63,904 bases of DNA, taken from the NCBI GenBank assembly GCA_035294245.1, contig DATGLG010000021.1, positions 1 to 63,904 on the forward strand, read 5' to 3'. Source of the stretch: DATGLG01 sp035294245 (GTDB taxonomy: Bacteria; Pseudomonadota; Alphaproteobacteria; JACZXZ01). Positions 12,764 through 21,920 of the stretch are shown in pieces. Below the pieces are notes generated by a model. The model had not been told where the DNA came from. It saw only the letters and a program-made list of their open reading frames with translations, and searched no databases. The position numbers and the translations under genes are program-made. Position 1 is the first letter of the stretch; each line of letters starts with the position of its first letter.

Positions 12764-13054
12764 ATGGTGGATGAAACCAAAGCCGGGGGAGAGAAGATTT
12801 CTCGACGTGCTCTGCTGAGAAGCGTGCCGATCGCCGCCGGGATAGCCGCCTCCTTCAAGCTGGTCGCGATACCCGATGCGGCCGTGGCTCAAGCCAACAA
12901 GCTCACCCATGAGGCCGCGAAGTACCAGGACAAGCCGAACAACGGCCAAGCGTGCTCGACATGCCTCCAGTTCGAACCGCCGAACGCCTGCAAAATCGTC
13001 GCGAGTCCCATCAGTCCGCAGGGTTGGTGCCAGTTCTACGCGAAGAAGGGCTGA
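12764..13054 (+). CDS. High-potential iron-sulfur protein (HiPIP), Tat-exported
   Basis: A 96-residue precursor. Residues 12-43 form a twin-arginine signal (SRRALLRS, then a hydrophobic run to VAQA). The mature ~53 residues carry the four cluster cysteines C64, C67, C76 and C89 in the HiPIP pattern, CxxC then GWC near the end followed by FY. HiPIPs bind a [4Fe-4S]2+/3+ cluster and act as soluble periplasmic electron carriers. GAAGGAG precedes the ATG. It lies 256 bases behind the last oxidase-operon gene, on the same strand, so it is the probable electron donor to that oxidase. The short mature form resembles the iron-oxidase-type HiPIPs. Confidence 0.9.
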   Translation: MVDETKAGGEKISRRALLRSVPIAAGIAASFKLVAIPDAAVAQANKLTHEAAKYQDKPNNGQACSTCLQFEPPNACKIVASPISPQGWCQFYAKKG

Positions 13055-13211
13055 CCGCGGCGCCGGCGCGGCGACGGACGGATCGGGGCATGGAAATGAT
13101 CTCCGTCCCTTGATTTCACGTGGCAACACCGGGGCGCTTCGCCATGCCCGGGCTTCCGGTGTCGAGATCCGGGCGCAAGGTTGTCCCGTGACGTAGAGCC
13201 CGGCCGTCGGG

Positions 13212-13970
13212 TCACCGCACGTAGCTCGCGCCGTTGACGTCGATGGTGGTGCCGCTCGCGTGGCGCGCCAGGCCCGAGGCGAGGAAGGCGATGACGTTGG
13301 CGACCTCCGCGACGGGCGCCACCTCGCCCAAGGGGATCTCGCGCACGACGGACTCCTTGCCGAACTTGGCGAAATACTCGTCCGCCATCTCGGTCCCGAC
13401 GAAGCCGGGTGCGATCGCATAAGCAATGACGCCGTCCTTGCCGAAGCCGCGGGCGATCGTGCGCGTGAGCGCGATGAGCCCGCCCTTGGAGGCGGCGTAG
13501 CTCATGTAATCGGGCGCGTCGCCGCGAAAGGCGGCGCGGCTCGCCACGTTCACGATGATGCCGCCGCCGCGGCCACGGTAATGGGCGATGGCGAGGCGGC
13601 AGAGATCGGCGGCGGCGACAAGATTGATCTGGAGCGTGCGCCGCCACGCCTCGCTCCAGGCGGCGGGCTCGCCCGCGAGGGGCGCGGGCTCGTAGATCGC
13701 GGCGTTGTTGATCACGACGTCGATCCGCCCGCGCCAGGCGAGCGCTCGGTGCCACAGCACATCGGCGGCTCCCGGCTTCTCGAGATCGGCCGAGACGAGA
13801 TGGCAGCGGGTGCTTCCGACCTCAGCGGCGACGGCCTCGGCCTGGCCGCGACTGCGGCCGTAATGGAGGACGACCTCGGCGCCTGCGCGCGCGAGCCGGC
13901 GCACCGTCTCGGCGCCGATGCCGCGCGAGCCGCCGGTGACGAGGACGACCTTGCCGGCGAGCTCGATCAT
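13212..13970 (-). CDS. SDR-family oxidoreductase (FabG-like)
   Basis: A 252-residue short-chain dehydrogenase/reductase. The NAD(P) motif is TGGSRGIG (12-19), with NNAA in the middle, catalytic serine in NVASRAAF, and the YxxxK pair in SYAASKGG. The C-terminus ends GTTIDVNGASYVR, typical of FabG-like enzymes. It starts 22 bases after the icd stop on the same strand, so the two may be co-transcribed. The substrate is unknown; it is not in a fatty-acid gene cluster. Confidence 0.88.
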   Translation of the reverse strand: MIELAGKVVLVTGGSRGIGAETVRRLARAGAEVVLHYGRSRGQAEAVAAEVGSTRCHLVSADLEKPGAADVLWHRALAWRGRIDVVINNAAIYEPAPLAGEPAAWSEAWRRTLQINLVAAADLCRLAIAHYRGRGGGIIVNVASRAAFRGDAPDYMSYAASKGGLIALTRTIARGFGKDGVIAYAIAPGFVGTEMADEYFAKFGKESVVREIPLGEVAPVAEVANVIAFLASGLARHASGTTIDVNGASYVR

Positions 13971-13992
13971 CGGCGGCGCTCCGGGGCTCGGC

Positions 13993-15210
13993 TCAGGCGG
14001 CCATCGCCTTCTTGAGATTGTCGTCGAGGGCGGTCAGGAAGGCCTGGGTATTGAGCCAGGGCTGGCTCGGGCTGATGAGGATGGCAAGATCCTTGGTCAT
14101 CTTGCCGGATTCGACGGTGGCGATGCAGACCTTCTCGAGCGTCTCGGCGAATTTCGTCACCTCGGGCGTGTTGTCGAACTGGCCGCGGTATTTGAGGCCG
14201 CGCGTCCAGGCGAAAATCGAGGCGATGGGATTGGTCGAGGTCTCCTTGCCCTGCTGATGCAGGCGGTAGTGGCGGGTGACGGTGCCGTGTGCCGCCTCGG
14301 CCTCGACGGTGCGGCCATCGGGAGAGAGCAGCACCGAGGTCATGAGGCCGAGCGAGCCATAGCCCTGGGCCACCGTGTCGGACTGCACGTCGCCGTCGTA
14401 GTTCTTGCAGGCCCAGACGAAGTCGCCGTTCCATTTGAGCGCCGCGGCCACCATGTCGTCGATCAGGCGATGCTCATAGGTGAGCTTCCGCTTCTCGAAC
14501 TCCGTCTTGAACTCCGTGTCGAAGACTTCCTGGAAGAGGTCCTTGAAGCGGCCGTCATAGGCCTTGAGGATGGTGTTCTTCGTCGACAGGTAGACGGGGA
14601 AGCCGCGCGTGAGGCCGTAATTGAAGCAGGCGCGCGCGAAGCCGCGGATCGAGTCGTCGAGGTTGTACATGGCGAGCGCTACGCCGCCGCCCTGGAAATC
14701 GAAGACGTCGTGGACGATGGGGCTGCCGCCGTTCTTCGGCGTGTAGGTGATGGTGAGCTTTCCCGGCCCCGGCACCTTGAAGTCGGTGGCGCGGTACTGG
14801 TCGCCGAAGGCATGACGGCCGATGACGATGGGCTTGGTCCAGTTGGGCACGAGGCGCGGCACGTTCTGGCACACGATGGGCTCGCGGAAGATGGTGCCGT
14901 CGAGGATGTTGCGGATGGTGCCGTTGGGCGAGCGCCACATCTTCTTGAGGCCGAACTCCTTGACCCGCGCCTCGTCGGGCGTGATCGTCGCGCATTTCAC
15001 ACCGACGCCGTATTTCTTGATGGCGTTGGCGGCGTCGATCGTGATCTGGTCGTCGGTCCTGTCGCGATTCTCGATGCCGAGATCGAAGTATTTCAGCTCC
15101 ACGTCGAGATAGGGGAGAATCAGGCGCTCGCGGATGAGCTGCCAGATGATGCGCGTCATCTCGTCGCCGTCGAGCTCGACGATCGGGTTCGCAACCTTGA
15201 TCTTCTTCAT
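13993..15210 (-). CDS. icd: NADP-dependent isocitrate dehydrogenase
   Basis: A 405-residue homodimeric TCA-cycle enzyme converting isocitrate to 2-oxoglutarate and CO2 with NADPH formation. It is the eukaryote-like type usual in alphaproteobacteria, shown by the start KKIKVANPIVELDGDEMTRI, the SPNGTIRNILDGT substrate loop, and the metal-binding DGDVQSD and EAEAAHGTVTRHYR segments. Length is normal. The gene is in the recA-alaS-icd neighbourhood but on the minus strand. Confidence 0.97.
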   Translation of the reverse strand: MKKIKVANPIVELDGDEMTRIIWQLIRERLILPYLDVELKYFDLGIENRDRTDDQITIDAANAIKKYGVGVKCATITPDEARVKEFGLKKMWRSPNGTIRNILDGTIFREPIVCQNVPRLVPNWTKPIVIGRHAFGDQYRATDFKVPGPGKLTITYTPKNGGSPIVHDVFDFQGGGVALAMYNLDDSIRGFARACFNYGLTRGFPVYLSTKNTILKAYDGRFKDLFQEVFDTEFKTEFEKRKLTYEHRLIDDMVAAALKWNGDFVWACKNYDGDVQSDTVAQGYGSLGLMTSVLLSPDGRTVEAEAAHGTVTRHYRLHQQGKETSTNPIASIFAWTRGLKYRGQFDNTPEVTKFAETLEKVCIATVESGKMTKDLAILISPSQPWLNTQAFLTALDDNLKKAMAA

Positions 15211-15321
15211 CGCATGGTCCCTGGATTGGGAGGATGGGAGGCGTGGGCGGCGCCGCGGGCGACAGGCGCCGGATCGCGGCGGACAATATCACCCTCCCCA
15301 TCGGGCGCAAGAGTCTCGACG

Positions 15322-16182
15322 TCAGGTCGTCGCGATCAGGAGCTCCTCGGCGTTGTTGGGCGGGCGAAGGCCATCCGACCGGCCGGCGAAGTAGCGCCGG
15401 GTAAGATCGGCCGCCGAGACGTGCCGTGCCTCTTTAAAGCCGGCGTCGCGGGCCAGCGCCATGATCTCGGACGGCGTGAAGAAGCTGAGGAAAGGTGTGC
15501 CGCTTGCACGCGCGCCCTTCTCCGCCATCTCGAGCGCGGGGCGTATCTCGGGATCCGCGAGCTCCAGGGGGAGCAGGAAGGTCATGGCGAGCGTCGAGCC
15601 CGGCGCGAGTGCCGCGACCTCGCGCAGCGCGGCCGCGTTCGCGGCCTTGGTGAGGTACATGCTGACGCCCGTCGAGACCACGATTGCCGGCTTACGGTCG
15701 TCGAAGCCGGCCGACACGAGCCCATCCCGCCAGGACTCGCCCGTCTCGAAGTCGACCGGCACGAAGCGCAGCCAGTCCGGAATGCCGAAGCCGAGCGCGA
15801 TCAGGCGCTGCTGCTTCCAGGCCTGGGGGCCGGGCCGGTCGACCTCGAAGACCCTGAGGCGAGATGCGATCTCCCGCCTTCGCTGGGCGAAGCTGTCAAG
15901 GCCGGCGCCGAGAATGACATACTGCGTCAGCCCGCGGCCGGCCTGCTCCGCGACCAGATCCTCGATGAAGCGCGCGCGAGCCACGATGGCGGCGCGGAAC
16001 GGTCGCGTGAACTGCGGGTCCATGTCCCCGCGGCGGCGCCAGTCCTCATCCGGGGCCGCCAGCTTGAGGCCGACCTCGTCGTCGAGCACATGGGGCGGGG
16101 AATCGATCTCGACATGGAGGGCCCGCCACAAGGCGACCCGCACCGCCGTGCTGTCCGGAGCCGCGCTTGGCTTGTCAGGCAT
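15322..16182 (-). CDS. Class I SAM-dependent methyltransferase (leucine carboxyl methyltransferase-like)
   Basis: A 286-residue protein of the family that includes putative S-adenosyl-L-methionine methyltransferases related to PPM1. It has ILGAGLDSFAQRR as the SAM-binding motif, FEVDRPGPQAWKQQRL for the ribose-binding acidic strand, FVPVDFETG, and VVSTGVSMYL. These proteins often act on polyketides or small molecules, but the substrate here is unknown. The ATG at 16182 begins MPDKPSAAPDSTAVRVALWRA, matching the family N-terminus; an upstream extension would overlap the LOG gene. Confidence 0.85.
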   Translation of the reverse strand: MPDKPSAAPDSTAVRVALWRALHVEIDSPPHVLDDEVGLKLAAPDEDWRRRGDMDPQFTRPFRAAIVARARFIEDLVAEQAGRGLTQYVILGAGLDSFAQRRREIASRLRVFEVDRPGPQAWKQQRLIALGFGIPDWLRFVPVDFETGESWRDGLVSAGFDDRKPAIVVSTGVSMYLTKAANAAALREVAALAPGSTLAMTFLLPLELADPEIRPALEMAEKGARASGTPFLSFFTPSEIMALARDAGFKEARHVSAADLTRRYFAGRSDGLRPPNNAEELLIATT

Positions 16183-16214
16183 AATGGTCTCTCTCGTCTC
16201 TCGGCTTGCTTCGG

Positions 16215-16802
16215 TTAGAGCCGCTCGGGGGCTGCGGACGGAACCGCGGGCGTCGGCGCCTCGGCAAGGGCTGCCAAGGCCGCCTCGGCATCGGGCACCA
16301 GGCGGAAGAGGTGCCGCGCGCGCTCGGGCGCGAAGCCGGCGGCGATGATATGCTCGGAGAGCCGGCGCAGCGGCTCCCAATAGCCGTCCACGTCGATGAC
16401 GGCGATCGGCTTGTCGTGGAGGCCGAGCTGCTTCCAGGTGATGATCTCGAAGGTCTCATCGAGGGTGCCGAAGCCGCCGGGCAGCACGATGAAGCCGTCG
16501 GCGAGGGCGAACATCCTCTCCTTGCGCTCATGCATGCTGTCGACGGCCTCGAGCCGGGTGAGCTCGCGCACGCCCTTCTCCACGCGCAGCAGGAAGCGGG
16601 GGATGACGCCCACCACCTGGCCGCCGTCTTGGAGGACGGCCTGGGCGAGCACGCCCATGAGCCCGACGCCGCCGCCGCCATAGACGAGGGTGATGCGACG
16701 TGCTGCGAGCAGGGCGCCGAGCCGAGCGGCCGCCGCGCGGTAGGCGGGCGCCTGTCCCAAGGCGGAGCCGCAATAGACGCAAACGGAGGAGAGCTTCACC
16801 AT
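16215..16802 (-). CDS. LOG-family protein (nucleoside 5'-monophosphate phosphoribohydrolase)
   Basis: A 195-residue Rossmann-type enzyme. It starts SSVCVYCGSALG, carries LVYGGGGVGLMG, and shows the defining PGGFGTLDE loop with the preceding ERKERMF. Family members cleave nucleotide monophosphates (in some cases cytokinin riboside phosphates) to the free base and ribose 5-phosphate. It lies 32 bases upstream of the methyltransferase gene on the same strand, perhaps as one transcript. Confidence 0.9.
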   Translation of the reverse strand: MVKLSSVCVYCGSALGQAPAYRAAAARLGALLAARRITLVYGGGGVGLMGVLAQAVLQDGGQVVGVIPRFLLRVEKGVRELTRLEAVDSMHERKERMFALADGFIVLPGGFGTLDETFEIITWKQLGLHDKPIAVIDVDGYWEPLRRLSEHIIAAGFAPERARHLFRLVPDAEAALAALAEAPTPAVPSAAPERL

Positions 16803-17095
16803 CGCGAGGGAATCCTGGGCGGGATTGGGAGCAAAGGGGCGAACCGATGCGCCGGGGTTCGACCCGGCAATATGGCCCCCTTCGGGTCGCCGCGGAAGGC
16901 CCCGCGCGGACCCGACCCTCACCCCCTTGTGAACGGGTGCCGCTTGCCTGGCCACGGGCCCTCCGGCAATGTCGCCGCGAGCTTTGCCGCGGCGGGCGGA
17001 TATGGGATTGTCCTTTTTGCCGACGGGCTTGGCCGCGGCGAGGAATGTCAGGGGAGTGACGCGGGGGTACGACAGTTGCAAGGGAGGACGACAAT

Positions 17096-17572
17096 ATGAA
17101 ACGGCTGGTGAAGAGGGTGGTGATCCTGGGGGCGGTCGGCGTCGTGACGGCATGGGCGACCGCGGTTCTGGCCGCCGATATGGGCAAGGTGATCGAGTAT
17201 CGGCGCAACGTCATGAAGGCGATCGGCGCCCATGCGGCGGATATCGTGCTCATCCTGAAAGGGGAGGTGCCGTTCGGGGCGTCGGACATCCTCGCCCATG
17301 CCGAGGCGATCAACGCGATGTCCAAGCTGGTCCCGGCGCTGGTGCCTCCGGGCTCCGGTCCGGAGGCCGGCGACACCAATGCCAAGCCGGAGATCTGGCA
17401 GAACATGGACAAGTTCAAGGCCGATGCCGAGCGCCTCCAGACCGAGAGCGCCAAGCTCGTCGAGGTCGCCAAGAGCGGCGACATGAAGGCGATCGGCGCC
17501 CAGGTCGCGGTGCTGGGCAAGGAGGCCTGCGGCGCCTGCCACAAGGAGTTCCGCAAGCCGTTGAAGCAATAG
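17096..17572 (+). CDS. Class II cytochrome c (c'/c-556 type)
   Basis: A 158-residue periplasmic protein. A Sec signal (KRLVKRVVILGAVGVVTAWA, cut near LAA-D) precedes a four-helix bundle. The single haem site CGACH sits near the C-terminus (C145, C148, H149), which defines class II cytochromes. Such proteins bind small gases or carry electrons. GGGAGGAC precedes the ATG. Its stop codon is immediately followed by the GTG start of the dihaem cytochrome, so the pair is a transcriptional unit and probably a redox couple. Confidence 0.93.
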   Translation: MKRLVKRVVILGAVGVVTAWATAVLAADMGKVIEYRRNVMKAIGAHAADIVLILKGEVPFGASDILAHAEAINAMSKLVPALVPPGSGPEAGDTNAKPEIWQNMDKFKADAERLQTESAKLVEVAKSGDMKAIGAQVAVLGKEACGACHKEFRKPLKQ

Positions 17573-18556
17573 GTGAAGCGAAGCGGGGTGCCGGTGGGGC
17601 GGAAAGGCGCCGCTGCGGTCGGACGGCGAGGTTCGGACCCGAGGCCGGGCGGCTGGCGCCCGATCGCCCTCCTGCTTGCGGTGCTCGTCGGTCTCGGCGG
17701 CGCGAATCGCGGGCTCGCCACCGGCGCCGGTGATGGGGAGGCGTCCGTGCTCGCGCGCGGGGCCTACATCTTCGCCGCGGCGGGCTGCGCCGAGTGCCAT
17801 ACGGCCAAGGGCGGCAAGCTCCTCGCGGGCGGGCGAGCTCTCAAGACACCCTTCGGCACCTTCTACTCGCCCAATATCACCCCCGATTCCGTCAACGGCA
17901 TCGGGCGCTGGAGCGCGGCGGACTTCCGCCGCGCCCTGCGCGAGGGCCGCGGGCCGGACGGCACCCATTACTTCCCGGTCTTCCCCTATCCCTCCTTCAC
18001 GGGCATGACCGACGAGGACATCGCCGCCCTCTGGGCCTATATCAAGACCGTGCCGCCGGTGGCTCAGCCGAACAAGCCCCATGCGGTGCGCTTTCCCTTC
18101 GGCTTTCGCCCCCTCATGGCGGTGTGGAACCGGCTCTTCCTCAAGAGGGGGCCGTTCAAGCCCGATCCGGCGAAATCCGCCGAGCTCAACCGCGGCGCCT
18201 ACCTCGTGAACGCCCTCGGCCATTGCGGCGAATGCCACACGCCGCGCAACCGGCTGGGGAATCTCGATCTCGACGAGGCGCTTTCCGGCACGGCCCAGGG
18301 GCCCGAGGGCGATCCCGTTCCCAACATCACCCCCGACCAGGCGACCGGTATCGGCAAGTGGAGTGCCGCCGACATCGCTTATCTGCTCGAGACCGGGCTG
18401 AAGCCCGACGGCGACAGCGTCGGCGACGGCATGGGGGAGGTCGTCGAGGCGAGCACCAGCAAGCTCACCGACGCCGATCGCAAGGCGATTGCTGCCTATC
18501 TCAAATCCCTGCCGCCCATCCGCCATGCCGTTGCCAAGCCGAAGGCGAAGTCCTGA
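17573..18556 (+). CDS. Dihaem cytochrome c (alcohol dehydrogenase cytochrome subunit-like)
   Basis: A 327-residue protein with a hydrophobic signal or anchor (about 29-50) and two class I haem domains, C72-H76 (CAECH) and C218-H222 (CGECH). Each is followed by a GxFYSPNIT or GDPVPNIT loop containing the expected downstream elements. It resembles the cytochrome subunits of membrane dehydrogenases, although no dehydrogenase gene is adjacent. The GTG directly abuts the TAG of the upstream cytochrome; the first ~28 basic residues may be non-coding, with a later in-frame start at the hydrophobic segment. Confidence 0.85.
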   Translation: MKRSGVPVGRKGAAAVGRRGSDPRPGGWRPIALLLAVLVGLGGANRGLATGAGDGEASVLARGAYIFAAAGCAECHTAKGGKLLAGGRALKTPFGTFYSPNITPDSVNGIGRWSAADFRRALREGRGPDGTHYFPVFPYPSFTGMTDEDIAALWAYIKTVPPVAQPNKPHAVRFPFGFRPLMAVWNRLFLKRGPFKPDPAKSAELNRGAYLVNALGHCGECHTPRNRLGNLDLDEALSGTAQGPEGDPVPNITPDQATGIGKWSAADIAYLLETGLKPDGDSVGDGMGEVVEASTSKLTDADRKAIAAYLKSLPPIRHAVAKPKAKS

Positions 18557-18625
18557 GCCCGCGCAAGGCGTTGGGCCATCTTTTTGCCACGTTGCCGTGC
18601 TTGAGTTGAGGAGGCAAAGGGGGGT

Positions 18626-19750
18626 ATGAGTGGCGGAGCGCTCCCAAAGGGCCGATCGATGCGCGGCGGCAGCGAGGCTGGCGTGAGGAAGACCGTTACT
18701 TTCTTCGTGATTGCTGGCGTGGGGCTGCTGGCCGCCGAGGCCTATGTCGTCTATCGCGGCCATCACGAGTCGCCCGCCGCACCGGAATCGGCCGCCGCCA
18801 CTGCTCCGCCCGCGCCCTCGCCCGCGGCGCCGACGACGACGGTCTCGAACGCGGCGAGCGGCCCGGCGGCCCCCTCTCGCGGCGAGCTGCCCGCAGCCGA
18901 AGGCGCGCCGCCATCCTTCGACGTGGTGCGGATCGAGCAGGGAAGTGCGGTGATCGCAGGTCGCGCGGCGCCGAACGCCAGGGTCACCGTCAAGGACGGC
19001 GACAAGGTGATCGGCGAGGTGACGGCGGATGCGCGCGGCGAATGGGTGCTGATGCCGAAAGGGAGCTTCGCGCCCGGCGATCATCGCCTGGCGCTATCGG
19101 CCCAGCTCGGCGACGGCCGCACCCTCGATTCGGAGCGCGAAGTGCTGCTCGTGGTGCCCGAGCCCGAGAAGGACATCGCCGGGCGCGCCGCCGGAAAGAA
19201 CGCCGGCGTCCTTGCCCTCTCGGTGCCGCGTCAGGGCGGCGCCGCGAGCAAGGTGCTCCAGGCGCCGGGTTCCGCACCCGGCCCCTCGACAGCGCTCGCG
19301 CTCGGTGTGGTGGATTACGACCAGGCCGGCCGTCTCATCCTCTCCGGCCGCGGCGCGCCGAACACGACGGTCCAGGTCTATCTCGACAATCAGCTGCTCG
19401 GCCGCGCCCTTGTCGACGCGAGCGGAGCGTGGCGGCTCGAGCCGGAGAACAAGGTCGATCCCGGCCTCTACACGCTGCGTCTCGACCAGCTCGATGCGTC
19501 AGGCCGTGTCACCGAGCGCGTGGCCATGCCGTTCCAGCGCGCCAAGCCGGGCGACATGATGCCGGCAGCCGGCGACAATATCGTCGTGCAGCCCGGCAAC
19601 AGCCTGTGGCGCCTGGCGCGGCGCACCTACGGCGAGGGGCTGCGCTACACGGTGATCTACGAGGCCAACAAGGATCAGATCCGCGACCCCAACCTGATCT
19701 ATCCCGGCCAGGTCTTCGTCGTGCCGAAGAAGTCCAGCGTGGTGAATTAG
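18626..19750 (+). CDS. LysM domain protein with Ig-like repeats
   Basis: A 374-residue protein anchored by an N-terminal helix (about 23-43), then a Pro/Ala-rich linker. Two Ig-like units follow (about 95-165, VIAGRAAPNARVTVKDGDKV; and about 225-300, LILSGRGAPNTTVQVYLDNQ). A C-terminal LysM domain from about 320 (VVQPGNSLWRLARRTYGEG ... YPGQVFVVP) completes it. LysM binds peptidoglycan, so it is probably an inner-membrane protein reaching the cell wall. Similar Ig-LysM proteins are frequent in alphaproteobacteria, but their function is not established. Confidence 0.87.
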   Translation: MSGGALPKGRSMRGGSEAGVRKTVTFFVIAGVGLLAAEAYVVYRGHHESPAAPESAAATAPPAPSPAAPTTTVSNAASGPAAPSRGELPAAEGAPPSFDVVRIEQGSAVIAGRAAPNARVTVKDGDKVIGEVTADARGEWVLMPKGSFAPGDHRLALSAQLGDGRTLDSEREVLLVVPEPEKDIAGRAAGKNAGVLALSVPRQGGAASKVLQAPGSAPGPSTALALGVVDYDQAGRLILSGRGAPNTTVQVYLDNQLLGRALVDASGAWRLEPENKVDPGLYTLRLDQLDASGRVTERVAMPFQRAKPGDMMPAAGDNIVVQPGNSLWRLARRTYGEGLRYTVIYEANKDQIRDPNLIYPGQVFVVPKKSSVVN

Positions 19751-19798
19751 CCGGCGCGGTGAATTCGAGGGGATCGCCCCCGCGCCCCGCGGTGCGAC

Positions 19799-20281
19799 TT
19801 AGGCGGCTGAGGCTGCGGATGCCTCGCCGAGGGTGGCGCGCAGGCGGTCGAGATGGGGCTTGAGATCGAGCAGGCCAAGCACCAATTGCGTGACGAGGCG
19901 CATCGGCGTGAAGGGCAGCGGCACCGCCAGCTCGTCGAGAAAGAGGATGTTCTGGTTGTCGGCCGCGATGAGCCGGCCATGGGCGGCCCGATTTGCCTCA
20001 TGGAGGACCGCAAGGATGTGCCGGCGCAAGCTCGCCGACTCGGCGGAGTAGGGCAGCACGCCGAGGCAGCCGCAGAGCCGCAGGCTGGCGGCGCTCTCGC
20101 CGCGGCGGGCGAGCGCCGAGAAGCGGATGTCCGCGAAGGTGAAATGGAAGCGGAGCGCGCCCGTGTTCTCGCGGATGGTGACGGTGCCCGCCTCGGTCAC
20201 GCAAAGCGAGCCCACCTCGTAGGGGATGGTCTCGGTCGGAAGGCTGTCGATGATGATGGGCCGCTGCGCGCCAGTCGTCAT
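19799..20281 (-). CDS. Conserved-looking hypothetical protein
   Basis: A 160-residue soluble protein without signal peptide or membrane segment. It starts MTTGAQRPIIIDSLPTETIP and has a regular alternation of beta-like and helical stretches (FHFTFADIRFSALARRGES, HILAVLHEANRAAHGRLI). I do not recognise the family. It is divergent from psd with about 60-150 bases between starts, so the two could share a promoter region. Confidence 0.65.
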   Translation of the reverse strand: MTTGAQRPIIIDSLPTETIPYEVGSLCVTEAGTVTIRENTGALRFHFTFADIRFSALARRGESAASLRLCGCLGVLPYSAESASLRRHILAVLHEANRAAHGRLIAADNQNILFLDELAVPLPFTPMRLVTQLVLGLLDLKPHLDRLRATLGEASAASAA

Positions 20282-20433
20282 GCTCTCCGGCCGCTCGCGG
20301 GGCCGCTCCTGATCGGTGGGGCACGTTAGGCGAGGGCTCCTTAATGGGCGGTAAACTTCGCTGTTTTCCGGGGCTTACCGCGGGACGAATAGGCCGTTAT
20401 GATGCGCCGCGCTGGCGACCAGGGATAGAACCT

Positions 20434-21129
20434 TTGCCGACAAGCTTTCTTGCCCCGATCCATCGCGACGGCTGGCGCTTCCTCGCCCTCTTCGCGCTGG
20501 CCACCGTCTTGCTCTTCTGGCTCGTCTGGCCGCTCGGCTGGGTGGGCCTGGCGCTGACCGCGTGGTGCGCCTATTTCTTCCGCGATCCCGAGCGGGTGAC
20601 GCCGCTGCGCCCCGGGCTCATCATCAGCCCCGCCGACGGGGTCGTCCTCCCCATCGTCGAGGCGCCCCCGCCCCCCGAGCTCGGCATGGGGGCCGAGCCG
20701 CTGACGCGGGTGAGCATCTTCATGAACGTATTCGACGTGCACGTGAACCGGGTGCCCTGCGATGCGCGCGTGATGCAGCGCGCCTATCATCCGGGGCGCT
20801 TCCTCAACGCCTCCCTCGACAAGGCGAGCGAGCATAATGAGCGCCTGGCGCTCAAGCTCGCGATCCGCCAGGGCGAGACGGAGCGCGAGATCGCGGTGGT
20901 GCAGATCGCCGGGCTCGTCGCGCGCCGCATCGTCTGCGAGGTCGTCGAGGGGCAGCAGCTTCGCGCCGGCGCGCGCTTCGGGCTGATCCGCTTCGGCAGC
21001 CGCGTCGACGTCTATCTCCCGCCCGGTGTGGCACCTCTTGTCGCCGCCGGGCAGCGCATGATCGCGGGCGAGACGGTGATCGCGGATCTCGACGGCATCG
21101 AGCCGCCGCGCCGCGGGGAGGTGCGCTGA
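20434..21129 (+). CDS. psd: Phosphatidylserine decarboxylase proenzyme (short type)
   Basis: Makes phosphatidylethanolamine from phosphatidylserine with a pyruvoyl cofactor formed by self-cleavage. With the TTG start it is 231 residues. It has two N-terminal hydrophobic stretches (FLALFALATVLLFWLVWPLGW), the WCAYFFRDPERVTP and SPADG motifs, FMNVFDVHVNRVP, and the processing site G188-S189 in RFGSRVD. An ATG at 20344 would add 30 residues that look non-homologous; AGGGA lies before the TTG. The stop overlaps the pssA start by one base (TGATG), so the two phospholipid steps are translationally coupled. Confidence 0.88.
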   Translation: MPTSFLAPIHRDGWRFLALFALATVLLFWLVWPLGWVGLALTAWCAYFFRDPERVTPLRPGLIISPADGVVLPIVEAPPPPELGMGAEPLTRVSIFMNVFDVHVNRVPCDARVMQRAYHPGRFLNASLDKASEHNERLALKLAIRQGETEREIAVVQIAGLVARRIVCEVVEGQQLRAGARFGLIRFGSRVDVYLPPGVAPLVAAGQRMIAGETVIADLDGIEPPRRGEVR

Positions 21130-21920
21130 TGCTGGCGCCGAGCCCCCGTCATCGCCTCAAGGACTTCTCGCTCAACAAGCTGATCCCGAACATCCTCACG
21201 GTGCTGGCGCTCTGCGCCGGCCTGACCGCGATCCGCTTCGGCCTGCAGCAGCGCTTCGAGCCGGCGGTCATCGCCATCATGCTCGCCGGCATCTTCGACG
21301 CGCTCGACGGCCGCATCGCGCGCATGCTCGGCGGCAGCACGAAATTCGGCGCCGAGATGGATTCGCTCTCCGACGTGGTGAGCTTCGGCGTGGCGCCGTC
21401 GATGGTGCTCTATCAGTGGACGATGCGCTCGGCGGGAAGCATCGGCTGGGCGCTGGTGCTGATCTTCTCCGTCTGCTGCGCGCTCAGGCTGGCGCGCTTC
21501 AACACCAAGCTTGGCGCCGGCGACCTGCCGCCCTGGGCCTACAGGTTCTTCACCGGCGTCCCGGCGCCCGCCGGGGCGGGGCTGGTGCTGACGCCGATGA
21601 TGATCACCTTCGATCTCGGACCGGGCGGCATTTTCGGCACGGCCTTTGTCAACGGCATCATCATCGTCGCCGTGTCGATGCTCATGGTGAGCCAGATCCC
21701 CACCTATTCGGGCAAGAGCATCCGCATCCCCCAGCGCTACGTGCTGCCGCTCCTCCTGCTGGTCGGCCTCTTCGCCGCCTTCCTCGTCGCGGCACCATGG
21801 TCGACGCTGCCCTTCATCGCGCTCGTCTATGTGGCGAGCATTCCCCTGAGCCTGCTGGAGTTCCGCCGCCTCGCGCGGCAGACCCGCGCCGCCACCCGCG
21901 CCGGCGACGAGACGCGCTGA
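21129..21920 (+). CDS. pssA: CDP-diacylglycerol-serine O-phosphatidyltransferase
   Basis: A 263-residue membrane enzyme forming phosphatidylserine, the step before Psd. The CDP-alcohol phosphotransferase motif is complete: D57, D60, G61, A64, R65, G74, D78 and D82 in IFDALDGRIARMLGG and GAEMDSLSD. Several hydrophobic helices follow. The start overlaps the psd stop. The psd-pssA order is standard in alphaproteobacteria. Confidence 0.95.
   Translation: MLAPSPRHRLKDFSLNKLIPNILTVLALCAGLTAIRFGLQQRFEPAVIAIMLAGIFDALDGRIARMLGGSTKFGAEMDSLSDVVSFGVAPSMVLYQWTMRSAGSIGWALVLIFSVCCALRLARFNTKLGAGDLPPWAYRFFTGVPAPAGAGLVLTPMMITFDLGPGGIFGTAFVNGIIIVAVSMLMVSQIPTYSGKSIRIPQRYVLPLLLLVGLFAAFLVAAPWSTLPFIALVYVASIPLSLLEFRRLARQTRAATRAGDETR

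Noticed and set aside
20344..20433. N-terminal extension of psd from the ATG at 20344
   Set aside because: The 30 added residues do not resemble Psd N-termini, and the TTG at 20434 fits family length better. Not excluded.
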